Of a stretch of 64,000 bases of DNA, positions 56,001 to 61,465 are shown piece after piece. The stretch covers positions 68,030,891 through 68,094,890 of the forward strand of contig CM054179.1 in assembly GCA_028829895.1 (NCBI GenBank). The letters are read 5' to 3'. Position 1 is the first letter of the stretch. Each line of letters begins with the position of its first letter. Below the pieces are notes generated by a model that ran no database searches, was not told where the DNA came from, and saw only the letters and a list, made by a program, of their open reading frames with translations. This stretch comes from Sinotaia quadrata (taxonomy: Eukaryota; Mollusca; Gastropoda; Architaenioglossa; Viviparidae). The position numbers were made by a program, and so were the translations under genes.

Positions 56001-59000
56001 AAAGGAAATACATGTATGTTGATTTTGTTCATCTGGGTCCTACTGTCAACTTGATCTGTTGCCACTGTTCATTACTGTGGAGAAATGGAATCAAGTGTTC
56101 AGACCTCAAAGCCAATTCTCAATTGACAATCTGATTCATTAATTCATTTTTGAACTACAAGGGAAGGGAGGGGGAGGGGAGGAACAGTAAAAACAGGCTT
56201 TGTATTTATTTGTTAAAAATGCTCATTTGTATTTATTTGTATCATGTTCTATTATATCCTATCATAGTATCAATATCATAAACACTCTTCAAAAGCAAAC
56301 CTTAATTCAACAAATAGTTACATGTACATAAAAAAAAAATTAATTTTAGATTTAAAGAATTATAGTCTACCACAGTATACTTCTTAATTCTTAATTGTCT
56401 GTGTATCAGTATAGTAATACTAATAGTAATAGTATAAAAAAGTGTAAATCTTAATTACTGTTAATGCTTCTGTTTCCTTTGCAAAAGTAATGAAGCCTCT
56501 TAATCATACTCTAAATCTAATTGCAAATCTATTTAGGTTTCTTTCATTATCAGTCTCTGGTTTGGGTACTCCATGACAAGTTAAAATTAGAATCTCACAG
56601 GTATCACACAATCAGTAATAGTGTGGTTTGATATCACCAATGTTGGACTGCAAAGGTCATCAAATGATCCATGTAGAGGCCTCGGTCACTTTAATTTTAG
56701 AGGATTTTCTATAGGATCCAAAACACTTCAGTCTTTACTGACAGACCTAATGAGGAACTTAATTTGTATTTCAATAGATTCTGGTGTATTTATTCATGAT
56801 TTAGAAATATAAAATTACACATCGCATGTGAAAAGAGGAAAAAAATGTCTAATGTTATTTTCAACAAACAATTCAGATTTAAAATTGGTTTCAGATAACA
56901 AAACATCACAAAGTACAATTAAAAAGTGACAAGCTGAAAACTACAAAACTAATAATAATAGTTAATACTGTTAGTGTTAACATTAAAGTATCAAATAAAA
57001 GTACTAAAAACTAAATTTTACTTTAAAATTTCAAAGCTGGCCATAGAAAACTTAAATAAGCAGCAATTGTTTATTCTCGATTAATGAGTTAAAACTTAAA
57101 TATGAAAAACATATATATTCACAACAATATATATTTTCAAAGTAACACATTTAAACAAAGTCTTCAAAGTTTAAGGGACAAAGATAAAAGTGATAAAAAG
57201 TAATAATTTCATAAAGAGATGATCAAGAAAAGTGTACAGAAATAATAAGAATTTTCATGAGTGAAATAAAAGATGTGGATGTTGTTTTCCTTTATCCACA
57301 GCAAAAGTTTCCTTTAGAGTTAACAAGTTTCCTTTTAGAGTTAATTTTATTTTTAAAAAATATATTTTGTATATTTCAACTCTGTATTTAAATCTGTGCA
57401 AAAATTACATCTTTGATGTTTTGTTGACAGCTACAGTACAGTAACAAATGACAATCAATGTATGTCAAGTTCCTTTAGCCACAGCAAAAGTTTCCTTTTA
57501 TTTAGAATTGATTTTATAAACATTTTTTTTTTATTTTGCATATTTTAACTCTGTATAGTGTATGTGATGTTTTGTTGACATCTACAGCACAGTAATATTA
57601 ATAAATAACAAGGTATGCCAAGAGAGAATACAGAAAAGTTTGGCTACCTATTATTAAATGTATCAATCAGCAAGAATGAATACTAAAAATAGTTTTATCC
57701 ATAGCAAAATACAAACTTCTGGAGCACAAAGATCAGTGAAAAGCACTAGTTGTATATAGCCGTTCTACATATCATGTACATTAATAACAGCAGAAAATAA
57801 CTCTTCACTGCTTCCTTATCAGAACCTCCACAGACAGCCTACCACTACCAGCTCAATTTGCTAATTTGACCCATAAGGTAAAAAGTATTACTATAGACTC
57901 AGATTAGAAATCAACCGGCCAGCATCCACTAGATGTGTCATCTCCTTACAGCCATGACACTGACACAGAGTTTCAATAACAACATTTATTATAAGCCAAT
58001 AGCTGTGGACTTTCTACAAATGATCCTGAGGAAATGTACTACAAAATCAGGTGAACTTGACCACATTCCATCCTCATTGTCATTAAGTGTTCAGATGTTA
58101 TTCTGCTCCAATGTACATCCTAAACATTTCATTGTTAGCATTTTCTCTTAACTGTTCTAAAACAGCTATTTATGGATCCTTTAGAACAGAACCAATCCTT
58201 GACCCAAATGACCTGCAAAACTACTTGTAATACAAAAGTTAGTTCTGGAAGGGGTGTGCTATAAAATACTTCCAATAAAATCACAATATTACTTATTTTA
58301 CAAGTACAACCTTATCCAATTTAAAGTACAGAAACAATAAATAATTTAATGTCTATATCATGTAACTGATTAATTTGTGCCTTGCAAAATTTGGAAACTA
58401 TACTTAACAAATATTTTATTTTATACTTTAGATTTTATAGCATGACCTTTGACTTAAGTTATGCAGTTCCACTCTATCTTAATATAAACTGTTGATAAAA
58501 AAAAATGACAAATGAGATTTTCACAATACCAAGAAAGGATGAGCAAACAAAAGCAAAGCAAAGCACGGTATTTGATTTAACCATAGTGGGAATATTTGGT
58601 TTTCTATAACCATTTTGTGACTTTTTAAAGAAAAGAAAAATATGTAAAAAAGTACAAATAACTTTTGCAAAACAACAGTGTGAACTTTGGGGAATTAGTT
58701 GAAAAATTATTTTGTCAGTCAATGAGTTATGAACTGACTGACTCTCTGTAGGCCCCTATGCATTTAATTTAAACTAAAGTAATTGTGCCTATCTTGCCTA
58801 TCTAGTATCAAGCATTACCTCAATAAGAATAATTTTCAAACAGTCGTAACTGTTAGTATCACGTCAGTATCATGTTAATAATTATTTATTCACAATATTC
58901 ATGTAAAAATTCTTTTGTTTATAGTTAAGAACACAGATGTACAGGAGTTACCGTTTTTAATTGTAGGGACAGTGATAATCAAATAATCGCCTACTCTGCT

Positions 59001-59528
59001 CCACGTACACACTTATAAAATACCTCACAATTTCTAATATAATCATTGTCATCGATCTGTATAATTACTTGCAAACGCATTCATACTCTAAGTAATTATA
59101 AATGAAACAAAAGCATTAAAATTTAAAAGATAGAGCCATTAGACTCTAGAGGTTGAATGTTGTATTTTGTATTTGTAATCTATTTTTGATGCATTGGCAT
59201 GATTCATTCTCATTTATGAAAAAAATACCAGTAAACATCTAATAGTCACCATTGTTTATGAATATCGGAGGGGTATAAAAGCTAATGTGTGTGCGTGTGG
59301 TAACCTCTTCTACAAGAATATGTAGGTTGATCGCGCCCATTTTCCCCTCTTTTTCCGCTGTGGTAACAAGATGAGACTCAACTTATTTCGTTCGACTCGG
59401 TACCAATCCCTAACATTCTTACATTCACAATCTAAGTTTAGTAAATAAATATCATTTTCAGTATGATATGAACTTGTAACCAACAATTCACATTTAGTTG
59501 GAAATTAATTTTTATATAACTTACCCAT
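7865..59528 (-). CDS. ATP13A2: P5B-type (ATP13A2/3-like) transport ATPase gene, 27 coding exons seen, 3' end missing
   Basis: Spliced coding region read from the minus strand; exons are listed separately. The joined exons give 1014 codons plus two bases with every splice phase matching. In order: membrane-associated hydrophobic stretch (about 46-70), TM1-2 (about 195-249), A domain with VPGD (287-290) and TGES (320-323), TM3 (408-429), TM4 with PPALP (452-456), phosphorylation motif DKTGTLT (D495), nucleotide-domain FPFSS (613-617) and KGSPE (639-643), MVTGDN (733-738), GDGAND (864-869), TM5-7 (919-1010). PPALP and the N-terminal extension mark P5B ATPases, which in animals are late-endosomal/lysosomal polyamine exporters. 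Family members are about 1150-1250 residues, so TM8-10 and the C-terminus are absent here. GVVP after the phosphorylation loop and SRT before TM7 look more like ATP13A2 than ATP13A3, but paralogue assignment is tentative. Introns 8 and 14 have GC donors. Introns not described separately hold nothing I recognise. Confidence 0.95.
8016..9909. other. part of intron 26
   Basis: AT-rich. Contains a degenerate repeat around ATATCTCACTGC or ATCTCATT (8570-8790, about 5 units), a short CA run near 9090-9106 and a two-unit repeat (9165-9325). Nothing else recognised. Confidence 0.6.
9165..9325. repeat. about 75-bp tandem duplication
   Basis: Two adjacent units sharing AATACAGAAAT, GACAATTTAT and AACACTTAGAGATGTTAAAG. 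Confidence 0.75.
9910..10784 (-). repeat. exon-donor minisatellite: 12 extra copies of the exon 26 5' splice site
   Basis: Units of 77, 64, 60 and 47 bp. Each full unit, read on the minus strand, contains ATCACAAGTCTTTTCATCAC, identical to the exon 26 3' end, followed by AT|GTAAGT and TTTCATGG. The donor complement ACTTAC starts at 9969, 10044, 10121, 10198, 10275, 10339, 10403, 10467, 10531, 10608, 10672 and 10732; the genuine donor is at 10779. The difference between 77 and 64 bp is a 13-bp module (GCAGAGCAAACAA or GACGAGCAAACAA). The distal copy at 9969 lacks the AT before GT. The array must have grown by tandem duplication of the exon-intron boundary. Confidence 0.95.
10785..10857 (-). 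CDS. ATP13A2: ATP13A2-like exon 26 (TM6), donor amplified as minisatellite
   Basis: Residues 941-964 plus one base. Contains [19 protein letters not shown], matching the family's N-l-x-D-x-q-F-l-x-i-D-L segment leading into TM6. Acceptor TTTTGTGTAG, donor CAT|GTAAGT. The 3' end of this exon and its donor are repeated twelve more times downstream (9910-10784). The genuine exon is recognised because only this copy has the upstream coding part and an acceptor. Confidence 0.93.
11126..11235. repeat. ATT-rich low-complexity tract in intron 25
   Basis: Imperfect TTATTA trinucleotide repeats with interspersed TTACA. Confidence 0.8.
11402..11512. repeat. GT-rich microsatellite in intron 25
   Basis: Imperfect GT, GTGCAT and GCATGT repeats. 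It lies about 130 bp from exon 25. Confidence 0.9.
11646..11742 (-). CDS. ATP13A2: ATP13A2-like exon 25 (TM5)
   Basis: Codon 908 to residue 940. Contains [10 protein letters not shown] and [12 protein letters not shown], the conserved entry to TM5 (about 919-940). Donor TGG|GTATGT. Confidence 0.96.
12500..12680. repeat. about 90-bp tandem duplication in intron 24
   Basis: Two diverged units sharing ATTCCT, TGTACATA, ACTAGTATAATGTA and GAGGAAA. Confidence 0.65.
12868..13827 (-). mobile_element. hAT-family DNA transposon remnant
   Basis: The right terminus read inward is CAGGGCTGTGGAGTCA, a common hAT terminal inverted repeat. An eroded counterpart with GTTGTGGAGTAAG and CCAACTCTGACTCC lies at 12868-12920. 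Between them the minus strand encodes the C-terminal hAT dimerisation segment ([16 protein letters not shown] at about 13220-13160) and upstream [11 protein letters not shown] (about 13410). At least one frameshift separates the two, near 13240. Most of the transposase is deleted; inactive. Confidence 0.8.
13949..14101 (-). CDS. ATP13A2: ATP13A2-like exon 24 (GDGAND)
   Basis: Codon 857 to two bases of codon 908. Contains [18 protein letters not shown]865 and D869 coordinate magnesium in P-type ATPases. Then [13 protein letters not shown], typical of P5B. Donor AA|GTGAGT. Confidence 0.98.
14102..15658. other. intron 23, with a repeat cluster
   Basis: AT-rich. 14480-15060 is somewhat less AT-rich and contains CG dinucleotides unlike its surroundings, perhaps a decayed non-autonomous transposon, without clear termini. 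A degenerate roughly 45-bp repeat (CCATTCAAAATCTT and ACACATTTACATAGCA, about 5 units) lies at 15350-15580. Confidence 0.55.
15659..15738 (-). CDS. ATP13A2: ATP13A2-like exon 23
   Basis: Residues 831-856 plus two bases. Contains [15 protein letters not shown], a nearly invariant P5 block. Donor GG|GTAAGT. Confidence 0.97.
15983..16099 (-). CDS. ATP13A2: ATP13A2-like exon 22
   Basis: Residues 792-830. Contains [13 protein letters not shown], matching the family's y-x-x-A-v-T-G-k-t-f/w segment. Phase 0 both ends; donor AAG|GTGTGT. Confidence 0.94.
16438..16604 (-). CDS. ATP13A2: ATP13A2-like exon 21
   Basis: Codon 736 to residue 791. Opens [16 protein letters not shown], completing MVTGDN (733-738). 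The rest is a variable acidic insert between P-domain strands. Donor AAT|GTTTGT is weak; the phase joins correctly to exon 22. Confidence 0.93.
16605..18151. other. intron 20, nothing recognised
   Basis: AT-rich sequence with no open frame, repeat or element I can identify. Confidence 0.5.
18152..18276 (-). CDS. ATP13A2: ATP13A2-like exon 20
   Basis: Codon 694 to one base of codon 736. Contains [16 protein letters not shown] and ends IMVT, the start of the MVTGDN hinge. Donor CAG|GTGTGT. Confidence 0.96.
18595..18795. repeat. minisatellite of 36 to 39 bp units in intron 19
   Basis: About five units alternating CACACTACCAGCCAAAGG or CACACTAATAACCAGGA with CTTCTTAGTTTCCTCTCT. It ends next to the TIR element at 18813. 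Confidence 0.9.
19321..19530 (+). pseudogene. 70-codon transposase-like N-terminal fragment
   Basis: Open frame inside the TIR element with IKDLISDYF followed by an acidic serine-rich tail. This composition is common at the N-terminus of piggyBac-derived transposases, but no catalytic DDD region follows. Function is inferred only from composition and location. Confidence 0.3.
20089..21923. mobile_element. pogo/Tigger-like (Tc1/mariner superfamily) non-autonomous element, nested
   Basis: Termini CAGTCGAGTCCACTTAT (left) and the inverted CAGTCAAGTCCGGATAT (right), both flanked by TA. Further in, TTATCTCG-type motifs are typical of pogo-like ends. No transposase is preserved. It sits inside the larger TIR element and carries internal duplications (see separate entry). 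Confidence 0.75.
20160..21805. repeat. internal direct duplications in the Tigger-like element
   Basis: A block beginning at CCCTCTTTG recurs at 20168, 20881 and 21391. The segment 20697-20890 is repeated at 21208-21395 (shared GTTGGAGAATACATGTACGG). A block of about 120 bp at 21408-21540 recurs at 21688-21810 (shared GCATGCCGATCGCGTCATCA). Confidence 0.85.
22005..23345. other. rest of intron 19
   Basis: AT-rich. Contains a degenerate repeat at 22705-22832 (ATCATGAAAACCAGACCTCT and TTGAGTCAAGCA, about 4 to 5 units). No element recognised otherwise. Confidence 0.6.
23346..23466 (-). CDS. ATP13A2: ATP13A2-like exon 19
   Basis: Codon 654 to two bases of codon 694. Contains [22 protein letters not shown], the conserved N-domain end. 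Donor AG|GTATGT. Confidence 0.96.
23934..24090 (-). CDS. ATP13A2: ATP13A2-like exon 18 (nucleotide-binding)
   Basis: Residues 602-653 plus one base. Contains [14 protein letters not shown] (FPFSS 613-617) and KGSPE (639-643), the ATP-binding region of the N domain. Most family members have KGAPE; the Ser is a mild variation. Donor CAG|GTGAGA. Confidence 0.97.
24424..24531 (-). CDS. ATP13A2: ATP13A2-like exon 17
   Basis: Residues 566-601, starting VLEE then a glutamate-rich, proline-rich linker in the nucleotide domain. Phase 0 both ends; donor CAG|GTGTGG. The 333-bp intron on its low-coordinate side (intron 17) holds only AT-rich sequence. Confidence 0.93.
24802..24946 (-). CDS. ATP13A2: ATP13A2-like exon 16
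   Basis: Codon 517 to residue 565. Contains [12 protein letters not shown] and GDPLDL (552-557), conserved in the P5 nucleotide domain. The expected family W ends the exon. Donor TGG|GTATTT is weak but keeps phase 0. The acceptor CTGTGCAG borders a minisatellite (24947-25320) carrying similar GTGCAG sequences. Confidence 0.95.
24947..25320. repeat. minisatellite starting at the exon 16 acceptor
   Basis: Units of about 36 bp around CAGATACATTTGGACATACA and CAGACATGTCTGCACATA. The acceptor of exon 16 (CTGTGCAG on the minus strand) has the same sequence type as several units, for example GTGCAG near 25063. Confidence 0.85.
25395..25715. repeat. about 52-bp minisatellite, 6 to 7 units
   Basis: Units around TTACATATAACTTAGTGAGT, TTCAAAGTTAGAAA and GTCAAAT. 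The first two units are nearly identical, the later ones diverged. Confidence 0.9.
25716..28435. other. intron 15, left part
   Basis: AT-rich. A 15-bp repeat (GGATCCATAACTATT, about 3 units) lies at 26884-26934 and a three-unit repeat of about 80 bp (GCATGCATAC, TTTCTGTAATGGGA) at 27780-27995. No genes recognised. Confidence 0.6.
28440..28633. repeat. about 50-bp minisatellite, left half (split by LTR)
   Basis: Units around GAATCTAGCCTTACTGGGAA and TAGCTTAGTAAGATTTC. The array resumes at 30371-30460 on the other side of the LTR insertion. Confidence 0.9.
28634..30370. mobile_element. solo LTR of an LTR retrotransposon, 1737 bp
   Basis: Starts TGTCACAGG and ends TTTTGTGACA (TG...CA with inverted termini), flanked by a perfect 5-bp target duplication GCAAG (28629-28633 and 30371-30375), the usual size for Gypsy/BEL/Copia integrases. 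Internal signs of an LTR: a TATA box CTATATAAGAGG at 29031 and AATAAA at 30001. Short open frames inside (29011-29226 plus; 29253-29504 minus) match no retroelement protein. The insertion lies inside a minisatellite. Confidence 0.8.
30371..30460. repeat. about 50-bp minisatellite, right half
   Basis: Continuation of the 28440-28633 array after the LTR: GAATCCAGCCTTTCTGGGAT and GAATCTAGCCTTACTGGGAA units. Confidence 0.9.
30770..30955. repeat. 46-bp minisatellite, about 4 units
   Basis: Units around AATAAGAAATAGCTAGGTAA and CTTAATGGGAATGTCAT. Confidence 0.9.
31285..31425. repeat. about 31-bp minisatellite, 5 units
   Basis: Units around GATGTGAACACTAGCTGGGT and CCAGTTTTA. Confidence 0.9.
31426..33192. 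other. intron 15, right part
   Basis: AT-rich, with poly(C) and poly(A) tracts near 31852-31875. A 66-codon minus frame at 32013-32210 is not recognised. No element or exon identified. Confidence 0.5.
33193..33254 (-). CDS. ATP13A2: ATP13A2-like exon 15 (TGTLTED)
   Basis: Residues 497-516 plus two bases. Completes [11 protein letters not shown], the universal P-type phosphorylation loop, then GVVP as in ATP13A2. Donor AA|GTGAGT. The intron that follows is the largest seen (8.2 kb). Confidence 0.98.
33941..34141 (-). CDS. ATP13A2: ATP13A2-like exon 14 (TM4, PPALP; GC donor)
   Basis: Residues 430-496. Contains [23 protein letters not shown] (452-456) is the P5B signature in TM4 and lines the substrate site. 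It ends CFDK, where D495 is the aspartate phosphorylated in catalysis. The exon is followed by GCAAGA, a GC donor, so the catalytic motif is split DK|TGT by the intron. Confidence 0.98.
34615..34760 (-). CDS. ATP13A2: ATP13A2-like exon 13 (TM3)
   Basis: Codon 381 to residue 429. Contains [14 protein letters not shown] and FPKP, a strongly conserved P5B block, then TM3 (about 408-429). Donor ATG|GTAACA. Confidence 0.97.
35185..36271 (-). mobile_element. piggyBac-like element remnant, 1087 bp
   Basis: Flanked on both sides by TTAA (35181-35184 and 36272-36275), the piggyBac target duplication. The inverted ends share CTCTTT and CGGC (CTCTTTACTCGGCAG against CTCTTTGCCGGGCGG). On the minus strand an ATG at 36031 opens [16 protein letters not shown] and so on (29 codons to a stop). 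Further on comes the acidic stretch [13 protein letters not shown] (about 35885-35840), typical of piggyBac transposase N-termini. The catalytic domain is absent. Confidence 0.75.
36290..37200. repeat. degenerate minisatellite of about 48-bp units in intron 12
   Basis: Many diverged units around GGTCTAAAGATG, TTGATGTCATTAATTA and GTGCTTGCAAATCA. Three near-identical 48-bp copies lie at 37000-37140. A perfect inverted repeat lies inside at 36615-36684. Confidence 0.9.
36615..36684. repeat. perfect hairpin, 33-bp arms and 4-base loop
   Basis: Left arm 36615-36647 starts ATGGTCTAAAGACACTTG; right arm 36652-36684 is its exact reverse complement; loop TATT. The arms are one unit of the surrounding minisatellite in opposite orientation. 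Confidence 0.95.
37314..37493 (-). CDS. ATP13A2: ATP13A2-like exon 12 (TGES loop)
   Basis: Codon 321 to one base of codon 381. Opens GESVPITK, completing TGES whose glutamate (E322) drives dephosphorylation in P-type ATPases. Ends with HVLFSGT and AVVLRT, conserved in the family. Donor CAG|GTAGTT. Confidence 0.97.
37494..38714. other. intron 11, nothing recognised
   Basis: AT-rich intronic sequence. A short TG-rich stretch at 38660-38685; no element or ORF worth naming. Confidence 0.5.
38715..38846 (-). CDS. ATP13A2: ATP13A2-like exon 11 (actuator domain)
   Basis: Codon 277 to one base of codon 321. Contains [10 protein letters not shown] (VPGD 287-290) and NESMLT (315-320), the lead-in to the TGES dephosphorylation loop, split across the intron inside the glycine codon. 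Donor CAG|GTTAGC. Confidence 0.97.
39655..39905. repeat. about 28-bp minisatellite in intron 10
   Basis: About nine diverged units of TAATTCTATAAGACTATCAT plus TTCATTTC. Confidence 0.85.
40148..40217 (-). CDS. ATP13A2: ATP13A2-like exon 10
   Basis: Residues 254-276 plus one base; start of the actuator domain with the R-N-x-I-x-S-S-T-I-V-S-V segment. Donor CAG|GTAAAG. Confidence 0.95.
40300..40530. repeat. about 60-bp repeat in intron 9
   Basis: About four units around CATTATTCAGATTTTTGACT, ACACATAA and CAATATTTGTACAGAGCAC. Confidence 0.8.
40874..41008 (-). CDS. ATP13A2: ATP13A2-like exon 9
   Basis: Residues 209-253. Starts [12 protein letters not shown], the highly conserved P5B segment between TM1 and TM2, followed by TM2 and a basic end (QTRK). 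Phase 0 both ends, donor AAG|GTGAGT. Confidence 0.97.
41280..41351 (-). pseudogene. tandem partial copy of exon 8 (with its GC donor)
   Basis: About 72 bp matching the 3' half of exon 8 and its donor (41399-41470), offset 118 bp. Read on the minus strand it keeps NSIAVHVM and then diverges by mainly conservative changes, ending AAAAGG|GCAAGT. No acceptor in the right phase is seen: the nearest AG gives phase 0, not the phase of exon 8. It is probably a non-functional relic rather than an alternative exon. Confidence 0.8.
41419..41488 (-). CDS. ATP13A2: ATP13A2-like exon 8 (GC donor)
   Basis: Codon 185 to residue 208. Contains YGVNSI, the conserved lead-in to TM1, then hydrophobic residues of TM1. 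The exon ends AAAGAG followed by GCAAGT, a non-canonical GC donor. No GT donor nearby preserves the frame into exon 9 (E-V-L-S-P-F-Y, a family hallmark). A partial copy lies at 41280-41351. Confidence 0.93.
42112..42308. repeat. about 55-bp repeat in intron 7
   Basis: Four diverged units around ATCTAAATGGCAACTAT, a poly(A) run and TACTAACCAA. Confidence 0.8.
42495..42569 (-). CDS. ATP13A2: ATP13A2-like exon 7
   Basis: Codon 160 to two bases of codon 185, including RGLEDG (160-165), a conserved family motif, and the start of the G-x-N-x-I segment completed in exon 8. Donor CG|GTACGT. Confidence 0.93.
42890..43735. repeat. about 70-bp minisatellite in intron 6, about 12 units
   Basis: Units around AATAGAGTATTTCAAAACAA, CATAATTAGGTGAC and AAATGACAGTTGGTGAA. 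Confidence 0.95.
44550..44597. repeat. poly(C) run and CA repeat in intron 6
   Basis: About 18 consecutive C, then GCCCC and a short CA repeat; likely length-variable. Confidence 0.9.
44849..44940 (-). CDS. ATP13A2: ATP13A2-like exon 6
   Basis: Residues 130-159 plus two bases. Contains KMKYIWDP, matching the family's K-x-x-Y-x-W-d segment just before the R-G-L-E-D motif. Donor AG|GTGAGG. Confidence 0.93.
44941..46189. other. intron 5, nothing recognised
   Basis: AT-rich with a TA microsatellite at about 45068-45086. Confidence 0.5.
46190..46247 (-). CDS. ATP13A2: ATP13A2-like exon 5
   Basis: Codon 110 (completed) to residue 129, a lysine-rich variable linker. The acceptor is TATACAG. Two donors are possible six bases apart: GTGAGC (exon ends 46190) or GTGAAT (exon ends 46196). 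Both keep phase 0; the first is closer to consensus. Confidence 0.8.
46248..47617. other. intron 4, nothing recognised
   Basis: AT-rich. A 20-bp direct repeat (GTAGATAGTTCAGGTTAAAT) occurs near 47147 and 47181. Confidence 0.5.
47618..47682 (-). CDS. ATP13A2: ATP13A2-like exon 4
   Basis: Residues 89-109 plus two bases of codon 110. Poorly conserved cytosolic segment after the first hydrophobic stretch. Donor TA|GTAAGA; the frame would meet a stop three bases past the donor, which supports splicing here. Completes a tyrosine codon with exon 5. Confidence 0.85.
48417..48584 (-). CDS. ATP13A2: ATP13A2-like exon 3
   Basis: Residues 33-88. It opens with EVIGYK, matching the family's E-V-x-G-Y start of the conserved N-terminal region, then a hydrophobic stretch (about 46-70) corresponding to the membrane-associated segment that precedes TM1 in P5B ATPases. 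Phase 0 at both ends; donor CAT|GTAAGA. The acceptor abuts a minisatellite (48585-48745). Confidence 0.95.
48585..48745. repeat. about 60-bp tandem repeat abutting the exon 3 acceptor
   Basis: Three units of CAGTCAAAACTTGTCAAACA plus GAATGCATATTCATAAAGAA. The first unit contains the polypyrimidine tract of the exon 3 acceptor. Confidence 0.9.
48935..49232. repeat. about 50-bp minisatellite in intron 2
   Basis: About six units around GCAAACCCACAAGGAAGCAA and TTATTTATGCTGTAAGAC. Confidence 0.9.
49233..52005. other. intron 2, middle part
   Basis: AT-rich. Two purine-rich stretches with GTGTCAAAA and TGACATCAC motifs (50390-50510 and 51410-51530) resemble each other weakly and may be decayed copies of one short interspersed element. 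Poly(G) at about 51411-51421. Confidence 0.45.
52010..52520. repeat. about 62-bp minisatellite in intron 2, about 8 units
   Basis: Units around CAGTAGACAAGTTTAAATTT, ACACTTAATGTTCTGTGAAA and GATGCATGCAAA, some truncated. Confidence 0.95.
53454..53545 (-). CDS. ATP13A2: ATP13A2-like exon 2
   Basis: Residues 2-32, a proline/glycine-rich cytosolic N-terminus without recognisable motif. The acceptor is a T-rich tract ending CAG and the donor is ATG|GTGAGA. It ends in phase 0 and joins cleanly to exon 3. Confidence 0.85.
53546..57285. other. intron 1, left part, nothing recognised
   Basis: AT-rich sequence without recognisable exon, element or long repeat. Confidence 0.5.
57286..57620. repeat. 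about 180-bp tandem duplication in intron 1
   Basis: Two diverged copies sharing CCACAGCAAAAGTTTCCTTT, CAACTCTGTAT or TAACTCTGTAT, and GATGTTTTGTTGACA followed by CTACAG. Confidence 0.85.
57621..59524. other. intron 1, right part, nothing recognised
   Basis: AT-rich; CG dinucleotides become more frequent from about 59300 towards exon 1. Confidence 0.5.
59525..59528 (-). CDS. ATP13A2: ATP13A2-like exon 1, coding part (start codon)
   Basis: ATG plus one G, followed directly by a perfect GTAAGT donor. Joined to exon 2 this gives MGKTPGVIM and so on in frame. The upstream limit of this exon (5' UTR) cannot be seen. A second ATG in exon 2, codon 9 of the joined frame (53525), could also serve as start; the exon 1 ATG is preferred because the splice phase fits exactly. 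Confidence 0.75.
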
Positions 59529-59720
59529 TTTTGATACCTCCTTATTTTCTTCCCATCTAAACAGCGTGTTTATGTTGTACACCGGAAGCAGGTAACTAAA
59601 ATAGTAACCTTGGCGCGGTGGATTATCTATCCCTGAAAAAGGACGGAGAAAGCTAGAAATCTCGCGAGCAGCAAGTCACACGGCGCGACAAATCTTACGC
59701 AAGCATAGGTTAAGATTTCT
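59529..59720 (-). promoter_or_regulatory. 5' UTR and probable promoter of the ATP13A2-like gene
   Basis: Sequence just upstream of the start codon is richer in CG dinucleotides than the rest of the window. At 59661-59668 it carries the palindrome CTCGCGAG, resembling the core of the TCTCGCGAGA element of TATA-less animal promoters. No TATA box is evident. The transcription start is not determinable from sequence alone. Confidence 0.4.
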
Positions 59721-59925
59721 TTCAGTTAATTAATCTCCTTCAGCCTGACATGTATGATAAAACTAAACTAAATCACTCAGTAAGAGACTATAGCTGACAT
59801 TACTCAGAGTAATAATGTTCGCTCAACTAACTGTAACTACTGAAATTCTGTATCAGCGAACGATTTTCTTCATCATGATATTTTTATCCCACTTCCTTTT
59901 ATGGCCGCCTTAGCACGAGCGTCAG

Positions 59926-60192
59926 ATGACAGCTAAACTGGGCCGAATCAGCGAACGGTCGACTTGCTCATTCACGACTGCTGGCGGAAACTCAAGTTGT
60001 AGTGTGGGCTGTTCCCGGATTCAGCAATCAAAACAAATCGCGGCTATTTTAATTTTGCAGAATTCTTGTGTTGACGTTGAACTTTTTCAATTTTTAATAG
60101 TAAACTTGATTTTTGTTGTTGTAATAATTGGAAACATGAAGTTGGCTTGTGCCTGCAAACCTAATCTGAACTCTTGCAATACTACTCACTGA
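59926..60192 (+). CDS. hypothetical 88-codon ORF, divergent from the ATPase gene
   Basis: Open frame of 88 codons lying about 400 bp upstream of the ATPase start on the opposite strand. It has a cysteine-containing N-terminal part, a hydrophobic stretch (about residues 52-69) and a short cysteine-rich tail. No family is recognised and no splice signals clearly extend it. It may be chance within a CG-richer promoter region. Confidence 0.15.
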   Translation: MTAKLGRISERSTCSFTTAGGNSSCSVGCSRIQQSKQIAAILILQNSCVDVELFQFLIVNLIFVVVIIGNMKLACACKPNLNSCNTTH

Positions 60193-61009
60193 AGGTGAAG
60201 TGCCATCAAGCTGTCAGGAAGCTATTTGGTGACTTATCGGATAATCTGATGTTAAAGTCACATAGTCAAAATATAAATCGTTCTTTGAAACAAATTTAAA
60301 ACCGACACATGAAATCTATAAGTAACAGTTTAAATTGTATATTGCTTAAATGTGTTGTGATGTCAAATATGTTCAGTCTAACGCTTGTGTCGCCAGCCCA
60401 TTGCGGCATTCCTCATGATTTACTCGCACTACCAGTGACCCTGTCAGTACACGAACTTGATTTGACATGAAGTAAAGCTTGAAGTCATATTACATTTCAT
60501 ATTCGTGTCTATAGGTGGTAAATAATGTAATCCAGACTATGACAGTATATAATAAAGAGAATAGAATCCCTCAACCCACCACTACCATATCTTTTTCCTA
60601 CTGCTTCTAAAGGCTCTCTTTTCGCTCAGCAAGCCAGATTATATTAAACGTTCAAAGATGCAAACAAATGGCAGATCCAATTACATATAGTTGTTATATC
60701 CGTGTAATTTTCTATTTTATCTGCTTAGAGTAGATCACCTTGGAACACAGACGAAAAGTCATTAGCAATCTCGTTAACTCTGTGTTTTGACTCTTCATAC
60801 AAGTACTTCAGTCTGGCACACAGCATGCTGTTTGTTTTTTTTCTGAATTATTGAGTATGCGGTGTAGTGTTCGTGTAATATAACCTTCGGAGACAGGTGT
60901 GCTCGACAGTACCGTGTGCCATAAAATCCTTGTACAATAAATAATCTAGGCTTTGGAAAATATTTTTAGATAATGTCGTGGTGCACTCGATATGTTGTTT
61001 TAATTTCAT
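60193..61009. other. upstream region, nothing recognised
   Basis: No ORF of note, repeat or RNA gene recognised. Confidence 0.5.
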
Positions 61010-61465
61010 TCATAGTTTAATGATCACATTTTGTTCGTTGCTTGCATTCTTCATGCCTTCAGCAGTTATAATGTGATTCATAGTTTAAGGGAGATCATTC
61101 TTTATTTTCCACCTTGATATTAGTAAGTTAAAATTTTAGTCATACTTTACTGGAAATACCCCTTTTTTAAATTCTTGATTAATATGTCAGTTATATTTTA
61201 GTCATAATTTACTGGTGATCTCTCTTTTTTTAAAACCTTTATAACAGTTATAATTTTTATCATAGTTTAATGGAGTTCTCTCTCTTTTAAATCCTTGTTT
61301 CAGGTCAGTTATAATTTTAATCTTAATTTAATCACGATTTCTCTTTTTTAAATCGTTGTTTCATATCAGTTATAATTTTAATCTTAGTATAATGGTGATC
61401 TCTCTTTTTTATCCTTAACAACATGTCAGTTATAATGCTAGTCATAGTTTAATGATATGTTGTTG
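61010..61465. repeat. about 62-bp minisatellite, about 7 units
   Basis: Units around TCAGTTATAATTTTAATCAT, AGTTTAATGGTGATCTCTCT and TTTTTTAAATCCTTG. Confidence 0.9.
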
